Virus record (IMG/VR): IMGVR_UViG_3300042937_000482
Coordinates: 1-42,912 of that record
Length of the DNA: 42,912 nt
DNA from: a virus
Reading direction: 5' to 3' (one strand)
Numbering within the stretch: the first letter of the stretch is position 1; each line of letters opens with the position of its first letter. Shown piece by piece: positions 37,591-42,912 of this stretch. The notes beneath the pieces are model-generated. The model was given only the letters and a program-made list of their open reading frames with translations. It did no database searches and was not told where the DNA came from. Position numbers and translations under genes: made by a program.

Positions 37591-38132
37591 CCCGCGTACT
37601 CAATCCCGTGTTTTTCGATGTGCTGGTTTAGTTCCCTAATAGCGTTGTCTTGGATCTGGCGCACCCGCTCCTTGCAAATCTTGAAATGCTCAGCCAATGC
37701 CGCTAGTGTCATCCCGGCCATTCTTTGCCGAAGGATGGAGGCCCCACGCTCATCCAAAAGGGGCAGTAGGGTTTCTAATTGGGCCCGGGCATATCTGCCC
37801 CGGTCCATGTCGATGGCTGGAGCCGGTATATAACACTCTGTTTCTGCCAGGCTATTTACTTCATTGTTCCTCTTTTGCATGGCACCCAATCGCCACATGC
37901 CGTGCCGGAAAGAGTGGAAGGCATAGGTGGAAAACTTGAACCCCAGCTCCGGCTTGTAGCCAGCCGCCGCGATCACCAGCCGATACAGACATTCAGCCAC
38001 CCACTCATCCTGAGTAATTCCGTAGGCTGGGGGCCTGTACTTGCGGGAAAACTTATAGGCCAATGCCAGATTGTCATCTACCAGCTTCTGCTGTTCTGCC
38101 GTAAGCATTGGCCGCGGTTTATGCCTACCCAT
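37587..38132 (-). CDS. Phage sigma-70-family factor
   Basis: 181 aa. Region 2: NLALAYKFSRKYRPP...DEWVAECLYRLVIAAAGYKPELGFKFSTYAFHSFRHGMWR. Region 4 HTH: LPLLDERGASILRQRMAGMTLAALAEHFKICKERVRQIQDNAIRELNQHI, with the standard SKERVRQI-type recognition helix. A complete, minimal sigma factor. Probably drives element B transcription after early phase. The upstream gene is a second sigma-like protein. Confidence 0.85.
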   Translation of the reverse strand: MGRHKPRPMLTAEQQKLVDDNLALAYKFSRKYRPPAYGITQDEWVAECLYRLVIAAAGYKPELGFKFSTYAFHSFRHGMWRLGAMQKRNNEVNSLAETECYIPAPAIDMDRGRYARAQLETLLPLLDERGASILRQRMAGMTLAALAEHFKICKERVRQIQDNAIRELNQHIEKHGIEYAG

Positions 38133-38655
38133 TCAATCGGTCCCCCCATCTCCGAGCCATGTACCTTAGGGCCATGTCGTACTGTTTCCTCACCGTTTCC
38201 TTGCTGCACCTCAGCACCCGGCCAATATGCGAATAGGATTTACCCCGTAGGCGTAGGGTAATAACTGGCTGCCACCTTAGGGGCAGTCGCTGGATTATTC
38301 CCCTCACCAGCACCGCGGCCTCACTCACGGCATCCCCCGTGGTCTGGTCCCGGTAGTCAACCACATCCACTTCATGGCTACAGGCCACCACCCGGGAAAT
38401 ATCCCGGCATTTAAAGCTCATGCGCTTCTGGCAGCACTTCCACCCGTTCATCATCACCCGGGTGGCATAGCCAGGGAAATTCTTGCTCTGGCTAGGTTTA
38501 AACTTGATTGCCGCCATGGTCATGTAGTACCAACATTCCGCGGTCCAATCCGCCTGGCACATGCCCCGTGGGGGCTGCCACTGGTGGCTGAAATAATAGG
38601 CCAGATTCAGATTGGCATTAACCAGCTCCTGCTGGTCTGGTGTCATGGGTTTCAT
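38125..38655 (-). CDS. Second sigma factor-like protein
   Basis: 176 aa from ATG 38655 (GGGAGGAGTT). Same N-terminal layout (LVNANLNLAYYFSHQWQPP...DWTAECWYYMTMAAIKFKPSQSKNFPGYATRVMMNGWK). C-terminal HTH VLVRGIIQRLPLRWQPVITLRLRGKSYSHIGRVLRCSKETVRKQYDMALRYMARR. Tandem with, and related to, the sigma factor at 37587-38132, so a duplication followed by divergence. Two factors could give two promoter classes. Confidence 0.78.
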   Translation of the reverse strand: MKPMTPDQQELVNANLNLAYYFSHQWQPPRGMCQADWTAECWYYMTMAAIKFKPSQSKNFPGYATRVMMNGWKCCQKRMSFKCRDISRVVACSHEVDVVDYRDQTTGDAVSEAAVLVRGIIQRLPLRWQPVITLRLRGKSYSHIGRVLRCSKETVRKQYDMALRYMARRWGDRLNG

Positions 38656-38837
38656 AACTCCTCCCATCCCGGCTGTGGCCCACTCTGGCCAAGCTCAACA
38701 TTTACCCACTCAGGCCAGTAGGTACGCCCCTGAACCATCACCCCGGTCTGGTCCCGGATAAGGCGCCGGAGCCGGTCCACCTCGGCCCGGGCCTCCTGCA
38801 ATTCGCTAAGCATGTGGTCTGAATCTCTGTCCGCCAT
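38652..38837 (-). CDS. Small helical protein with YWPEWVN motif, element B copy (61 aa)
   Basis: 61 aa, ATG after GGGAGAGATAC, ATGA coupling to the sigma gene. Coiled coil (LSELQEARAEVDRLRRLIRDQTGV), then RTYWPEWVN. Homolog of 20516-20743. Conserved in both elements despite different surroundings. Confidence 0.7.
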   Translation of the reverse strand: MADRDSDHMLSELQEARAEVDRLRRLIRDQTGVMVQGRTYWPEWVNVELGQSGPQPGWEEL

Positions 38838-39004
38838 GTATCTCTCCCATCTTCCCTAGACTGTCTTGTAAATAGATAATAAATATAATTAATTCAATAA
38901 TTCATTAATTCATTACCTGTTAGTTTCTTGTTTGTTCTCTCTGTTACTCTCTCCTTCCTTTCCCCTATTACCTAAGGGTGATCTTGAATTATTGAAGAAT
39001 TAAA
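38838..39004. other. A+T-rich intergenic region with three 8-bp iterons
   Basis: 167 bp, the largest noncoding gap of element B, directly after the primase-helicase gene. AATTCAAT-AATTCATT-AATTCATT is tandem at 38891-38914 within an A+T-rich tract; a TTTCTTGT (also seen near int) lies around 38922. Candidate replication origin or promoter region for the sigma-clamp-RusA operon. Confidence 0.5.
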
Positions 39005-41101
39005 TCACTCGGGTTTTACAGTGTTTTCATGACAAAAATACCTCAGGGCCTTCCTTCCAGGCTTCAATGATTCATCCAGCTTTGCCAGGATTTCACCCGA
39101 TTGAAGTAATGCCTCAAGCACCTCGGCCCGCTCCCTGGGGCTGAGAGATTGGGTGCGCCTGCATAATTCACTCCCCGTGAGCCCATGCTTACCTGATTCC
39201 TGAATAGACCGGAGCACCCGCTTCCTCCGGCCATCAAATGGCCCGTCTGCCACCCATTGATGGGCAAGGTAGATCAGACGCTGGGTAAGGTATTTGGAGA
39301 GCTCACAGGCCCATCTAGAGGCCTCTAAATCAATCTGGATTGGCTCACCTGGCACCATGCGGGAGCAGGTGTGGAGGAGGGCCAGCTTGCGGGCCTTCTC
39401 AGCCGCCCGGCTCCACAGGGTGTTCAGTTGGCTTTCTTCCTTATCCTGTGCGCGGTCACACTCCTCATCAAACTGATCCAGCATGGCCCCAGCCTCCCGG
39501 GTGCTGGTGATCACCAAAGGCTTGGGGTGCATACCCGCTAGGTTGCCCGTGCCGGGTGTCCAATTCACCCAAGCCCGAACTTGCTCCACCAAGTCAGCAG
39601 GTGGGGCCATTGCCCGTGGCTTGCGCTTTTTTGGCCTAGTGGCTGGCCCTTCCCATATCAGCACCCGAGATAGAAACCCATCTGCCACGCTGTCTGCTGT
39701 CAGGCCTTGGTACAAGCTTTCCGGAACCGTGGTGCCGAATAGAACCACATTGGGTTGGTGGATCTCAACCCGCTTGCTGATGTCCGCGTAGGCATCCCCC
39801 AGATACACCGAATGGCTTGAGGTGTAGAATTTCATAAAATTTGTGACGATGCCGCTTAGATGTGGGGCCTTGTCTCCCACAGCAGATATCCCCCGGAGCC
39901 ATCGGCCTATTTCATCAATGAGCCAGACCATGCTGGGCTGTTGGCCCGTGTGTGTGACTAGCCCCGCATGGCTGGCAATGCTTTCCCCCAACATTGCCCC
40001 AGCACCTGCTTGCCAGAGGATCTCTTTAACTGCTGACCTTGGCGCCTCTTTGCCAGCCCCCGATGGCGCCACCCCAAGGCCATAGAGGTTGGGCCTAGTG
40101 CCGATTTCATCCATCACCCGCCTGCCTGTGATCACGCTCAATAGGCTCAGGCCTGCTCCAAGGGCCAAGATGGGCTGGGGCCTGTGCGAGCTATCCAGCA
40201 TGTATTGGCAAGCATCAGCCAGCAGGCCCGGCACCTCAAGCAAGTGAGCCGGAAATGGTCCCGGGTCAATTGGCCCGATGCTGTCAGGGATCTCCTCGGC
40301 CATCTGCCCCCAATGGCCCTCCACGAGAGCCACGGTGATCTGGTCAGGCTCATAACGGCTAATGGAGTCGGCGATCCGCTCCACCTCTGATTCACACAGG
40401 GGAGGGCAGCACCTATCAGCATTTGCCCTGTGCAATGCGCTGGCAATCTCCCCCCGGCTCATGCCTGCCCGCCGCATGGTGCCCGCTAGACGGGCTAGGG
40501 TGTAATTCCTTTGGCCATCCGGTATCGGGTTGCTGTCCCCCAATATCGGCCCCTGTGGCAAAGCCCCCGGCCCGCGGCCCTGTGCTAGGGCATCCGCCAT
40601 TTTGATGAGCCACTCCGGAGGCTCTGGCAATCTACCCAATGGATCCAGCTCGAGCCCATCAATCCACTGGTACTGGCTGCCATCTTCCAGCCTGCTAGGT
40701 GGGGCCACTATGTAACCACCATTAGCCCGGGTGTCCACCTTGGTGGCCAATCGGCCCGCTGTGCTCCGGTACTCCCGTGCCTCCGGCTGTCGGTAGATAT
40801 GATGCCTGCCGCCTGATGGTGTCACTGAAGTGGGAGCTTGGCAGAGCTCGGCAGCCAGCTCTTGATTGGTTGGCCAATCATTATCCCCACCATCCACATC
40901 CACCACCAACAGGCCATCAGTAACCAGCCCAATATTGGCTGTGGGGCATGCCTCCCACCAGGCCCGGATCTGAGCCTCATCCGTGGTGGCATCGTTCCTT
41001 CCATGCGTGGTGTTGGGAAGCTTCCGGCCTGGTCGGCAGGGGAAAACCCGGTAGCCCATGGCTGCATATTGGAGGGCTGAGTCTAAGAGCATTTCGTCCA
41101 T
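39005..41101 (-). CDS. Primase-polymerase / DUF3987 helicase-like replication protein
   Basis: 698 aa. N-terminal prim-pol (AEP) domain: YAAMGYRVFPCRPGRKLP, catalytic D68-V-D70 in LLVVDVDGGD and the GGRHH block at 97-101. PriCT-like region at about 200-250 (RNYTLARLAGTMRRAGMSRGEIASALHRAN...ESEVERIADSI). DUF3987 ATPase domain: Walker A-like GVAPSGAGKEA at 343-353 and WLIDEIGRWL (Walker B) near 395. This is a replicative primase-helicase; with the clamp and annealing genes it gives element B a fairly autonomous replication set. Confidence 0.88.
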   Translation of the reverse strand: MDEMLLDSALQYAAMGYRVFPCRPGRKLPNTTHGRNDATTDEAQIRAWWEACPTANIGLVTDGLLVVDVDGGDNDWPTNQELAAELCQAPTSVTPSGGRHHIYRQPEAREYRSTAGRLATKVDTRANGGYIVAPPSRLEDGSQYQWIDGLELDPLGRLPEPPEWLIKMADALAQGRGPGALPQGPILGDSNPIPDGQRNYTLARLAGTMRRAGMSRGEIASALHRANADRCCPPLCESEVERIADSISRYEPDQITVALVEGHWGQMAEEIPDSIGPIDPGPFPAHLLEVPGLLADACQYMLDSSHRPQPILALGAGLSLLSVITGRRVMDEIGTRPNLYGLGVAPSGAGKEAPRSAVKEILWQAGAGAMLGESIASHAGLVTHTGQQPSMVWLIDEIGRWLRGISAVGDKAPHLSGIVTNFMKFYTSSHSVYLGDAYADISKRVEIHQPNVVLFGTTVPESLYQGLTADSVADGFLSRVLIWEGPATRPKKRKPRAMAPPADLVEQVRAWVNWTPGTGNLAGMHPKPLVITSTREAGAMLDQFDEECDRAQDKEESQLNTLWSRAAEKARKLALLHTCSRMVPGEPIQIDLEASRWACELSKYLTQRLIYLAHQWVADGPFDGRRKRVLRSIQESGKHGLTGSELCRRTQSLSPRERAEVLEALLQSGEILAKLDESLKPGRKALRYFCHENTVKPE

Positions 41102-41130
41102 CGTGGATCCCCATTTCCTAACGCTCCAAG

Positions 41131-41158
41131 CCCCGCCAGGCTGTGAGCCTGGTCGGGG
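41131..41158. promoter_or_regulatory. Strong hairpin between DUF669 and primase genes
   Basis: CCCCG-CCAGGCT-GTG-AGCCTGG-T-CGGGG: 12 paired bases with a single bulge and a three-base loop. On the transcribed (minus) strand it is not followed by a T-run, so an RNA processing or stability element in the operon is more likely than a terminator. Confidence 0.6.
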
Positions 41159-41182
41159 TGAGCTGGTTAGGTTGTGGTGGGA

Positions 41183-41695
41183 TCAGAAGGGCATATCATC
41201 AGATGGTGTGGCCATCTGGGCTTGGGTCACCTTAGCCGGAGCCTTGCCCCATGCTGGTGGCTTGGCAGGGGCCTTGGGTGGGGCCTGCTGTGTTGCTGGA
41301 TCTTGGCAGGGCTTATAGCCCTTTATCTCGTTCCTCACGGTGCCATCCGGGCTGGTAGTCTGCACCACCTTCACCAGCAATGGCTCACCGTGCATGTCGG
41401 AACTGTCTTCAGGTGTGGCAATGCCCACAGCCCGGCAGATGCTGGCCAGCTCCCCCTTAGCGATTTCCACCGCCACAGGGTTGGGATTCCTGAGGTTTAG
41501 ACGGCTCCAGAACCTTTGGCCTTGGTATGACCCCTCAATCACCTTAAAGGAAAATTCCAGATAGGAACCCGTGCCCGCCTTGGTGGGCTTTTCCTCAGAG
41601 CTGACAATCTCCACATAATACTCCCCAGCCGGTACGGCATCACTGCCACCGCGGGTAGCCTCAATCTTGCTGGCATCAAACCCTGATAACTTCAT
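41183..41695 (-). CDS. DUF669 single-strand DNA-binding-like protein
   Basis: 170 aa from ATG 41695 (GGAGGGTGATTGAG upstream). AGEYYVEIVSSEEKPTKAGTGSYLEFSFKVIEG-YQGQRFWSRLNLRNPNPVAVEIAKGELASICRAVG is the DUF669 core, clearly homologous to 24625-25089. Pro/Ala/Lys linker, then an SSB-like SDDMPF tip. Lies directly after the Sak4-like gene. Confidence 0.88.
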   Translation of the reverse strand: MKLSGFDASKIEATRGGSDAVPAGEYYVEIVSSEEKPTKAGTGSYLEFSFKVIEGSYQGQRFWSRLNLRNPNPVAVEIAKGELASICRAVGIATPEDSSDMHGEPLLVKVVQTTSPDGTVRNEIKGYKPCQDPATQQAPPKAPAKPPAWGKAPAKVTQAQMATPSDDMPF

Positions 41696-41700
41696 CTCAA

Positions 41701-42444
41701 TCACCCTCCCATTGCAGAAAGAAAACCATCCCATGAGAGGGGGATCTCATTGGGCAAACTGAACCGATTCTTGGCCACACATGCTGGCCCCCCCACACAC
41801 CGGAGCACCCTTTCCTCCCCGGATTTCGCTGTGGCCGCTAGGTGTCGCACACCACCGCGGCCCTGTTCCTCGGATACCCTGATCCGCCTGGTGGCGAACA
41901 GCAGGGCATCACACCATTCCGAAATCACCCCGCTAGCCAATTTGTGTAGCCGCGGGCTGTAACGGTCATAAGCCGGGCTCTCCGGATCCTCATACCGCTC
42001 AATTTTGCTGTGAGCCACCAAAATAATGGCCATGCCTTTGGATTCCCGGAGCCGGTCCATTTGCTCCAGTAATTCACGCCAGTACTTCAAGGCCAAAGTA
42101 TAGCCCTGCCCGTATCCGAATTGGGAAATATCCTCTTTCTTGTGAGCCGTGCAGACATAATCCCAGATCAGCCGCTCGAGCCAGTCCAGGGAATCAAGCA
42201 CCAAGGTCTGGTATTCATGCTCCTGAGTCTCGAGCTCGAGCAGATCCGCTTGGATTTCCGCCAACTTGCTGGCCACTGGGAACTTGTCCGCCTCGATCTG
42301 GCCCAGCCCATCCTCCGTCTGGAGGACGATGGGGTTAGGGGCAGAGCATGCAAAGGTGCTTTTCCCAATGCCCTCCGTGCCATACACCACCAGCCTTGGT
42401 GGCAGATTGGTTTTGCCCCGTTGAATCCTCTGTAGCCTGCTCAT
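41701..42444 (-). CDS. Sak4-like RecA-fold ATPase (putative annealing protein)
   Basis: 247 aa. Walker A GTEGIGKST at 22-30, Walker B YQTLVLDSLDWLE near 80-90, and an IILVAHSKIERYEDPE segment with a sensor-like VAHS. RADDWCD-type features appear as ISEWCDALLFATR. This is the compact phage Rad51/RecA-like family (Sak4) that works with phage SSB-like proteins; DUF669 follows immediately. Confidence 0.82.
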   Translation of the reverse strand: MSRLQRIQRGKTNLPPRLVVYGTEGIGKSTFACSAPNPIVLQTEDGLGQIEADKFPVASKLAEIQADLLELETQEHEYQTLVLDSLDWLERLIWDYVCTAHKKEDISQFGYGQGYTLALKYWRELLEQMDRLRESKGMAIILVAHSKIERYEDPESPAYDRYSPRLHKLASGVISEWCDALLFATRRIRVSEEQGRGGVRHLAATAKSGEERVLRCVGGPACVAKNRFSLPNEIPLSWDGFLSAMGG

Positions 42445-42710
42445 TCTGTCCCCCTTTTCTCATCGATCTTTAGATCCGCCCTACACATCACACACACGGG
42501 CCTCCCGTGGTATTTCCCACCAATCTCCCCCAGCAATCCAACAGCCACCAGCCTCCGGAGCTTGGGCATCACCTTGATGGTGCTAGCCCGCGCCATCACC
42601 ATAAAACACCAGGAGCAGTGGCACACCTTCAGGGCTAGTGGCAGCTCCATGCTGATGCCCCGGCCATCGGTATATTGGACATATTGGGCCTCTGATTTCT
42701 TGTTGCTCAT
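42441..42710 (-). CDS. Small zinc-binding wHTH-like protein (89 aa)
   Basis: 89 aa, AAGGTGACCAA before ATG. VCHCSWC near residue 30, KVMPKLRRLVAVGLLGEI (helix-turn-helix-like) and GRPVCVMCRADL give a C-x2-C ... C-x2-C pair around a small helical domain. Similar in layout to 26886-27173. Likely DNA-binding regulator of element B's early operon. Confidence 0.65.
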   Translation of the reverse strand: MSNKKSEAQYVQYTDGRGISMELPLALKVCHCSWCFMVMARASTIKVMPKLRRLVAVGLLGEIGGKYHGRPVCVMCRADLKIDEKRGTE

Positions 42711-42820
42711 TTGGTCACCTTTACTGTCACTTCACCATCTTGGTGGTAATAGCTCACCGCCACCTCTGTCCGTGTTCCCGCGCAACCACTACACAGGGCC
42801 AGTAGGATTAAAATCCTCAT
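42707..42820 (-). CDS. Small lipoprotein (37 aa)
   Basis: ATG 42820 with AAGGAGCTGTGTG. Signal and lipobox RILILLALCSGC, then AGTRTEVAVSYYHQDGEVTVKVTK. Counterpart of 27538-27669 (SGCSATRYEVRVSY). Conserved in both elements although the neighbouring gene order differs. Confidence 0.7.
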   Translation of the reverse strand: MRILILLALCSGCAGTRTEVAVSYYHQDGEVTVKVTK

Positions 42821-42912
42821 CACACAGCTCCTTCCGTCTTGCAGCTCTGGCATAGCCCACTGGCCGATACAGCCCCTAATGCCCCGCATGCCTCACACCG
42901 GATTTCTCCAGG
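42820..42912 (-). CDS. Zinc-ribbon micro-protein, partial (5' end beyond window)
   Basis: Open frame entering from the right edge and ending at TGA 42820-42822, which overlaps the lipoprotein ATG (TGATG). Visible 30 residues contain RCEACGALGAVSASGLCQSCKTEG: C-x2-C, 11 residues, C-x2-C, identical spacing to the frame at 27277-27462. Start not seen. Confidence 0.6.
   Translation of the reverse strand, partial: PGEIRCEACGALGAVSASGLCQSCKTEGAV

Noticed and set aside
1-42912. Diversity-generating retroelement to explain the variable receptor-binding domain
   Set aside because: No reverse transcriptase gene and no template repeat was seen. The two copies differ by whole-domain exchange, not by adenine-specific changes.
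1-42912. Circular genome closing between the two window ends
   Set aside because: The partial gene at the left edge (receptor-binding, 3' missing) and the partial gene at the right edge (zinc ribbon, 5' missing) do not join in frame or in function, so the window is an internal slice.
1-42912. CRISPR array
   Set aside because: No regularly spaced 23-40 bp repeats were found on either strand; the only repeats are the module duplication, short iterons and operator-like sites.

Overview
The window holds only phage-type genes; I recognise no host housekeeping gene. Nearly everything is on the minus strand, packed with ATGA, GTGA and TAATG start/stop overlaps and clear AGGAGG-type ribosome binding sites, so transcription runs from high to low coordinates. 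The host is bacterial. A few features (protease-type lysis candidates, Pro-rich exported proteins, Cys-rich small proteins) would suit Planctomycetota or a relative, but this is a weak guess.

Element A (about 29.7 kb down to the left edge, where it is cut) is a temperate, HK97-type, long-tailed phage. It starts with a tyrosine integrase (28.5-29.7 kb), an AlpA-type excisionase (28.1-28.3 kb) and a small plus-strand ribbon-helix-helix gene with a good promoter and palindromic candidate operators (27.7-28.0 kb). An early operon follows: lipoprotein, CsrA-like protein, zinc ribbons, sigma factor, recombination protein, DUF669 SSB-like protein, ParB-methyltransferase, replisome organiser, DUF3310, RusA (27.7-18.2 kb). 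Then come HNH, small and large terminase, portal, protease, capsid, connectors, tail terminator, two tail-tube paralogs, G/GT chaperones with a textbook A-AAA-AAC frameshift site, tape measure, tail-tip proteins, a papain-like peptidase beside a holin-like protein, and finally a receptor-binding (LamG/CBM-like) protein cut by the window edge (17.9-0 kb).

Element B (right edge down to about 29.9 kb) is related to A but has a different replication set: zinc ribbon, lipoprotein, Sak4-like RecA fold ATPase, DUF669, prim-pol/DUF3987 primase-helicase, two sigma factors, DUF3310, a complete phage sliding clamp, RusA, a protein ending in a clamp-binding QLELF motif, and HNH. The HNH gene then overlaps directly the receptor-binding/distal tail module. 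The whole terminase-portal-capsid-tail block that A has at this point (about 16 kb) is absent. B ends with four small tail/membrane genes, HNH, a calcineurin-like phosphoesterase and a C39-like peptidase, next to A's integrase.

The left-edge module (1-1722) and 33128-34780 are homologous, near-identical copies, except that the central binding domain of the large protein has been exchanged. The arrangement fits two tandem related prophages, with B a deletion derivative or a satellite-like element sharing adhesin genes with A. It could also be one mosaic genome; the window alone cannot decide.
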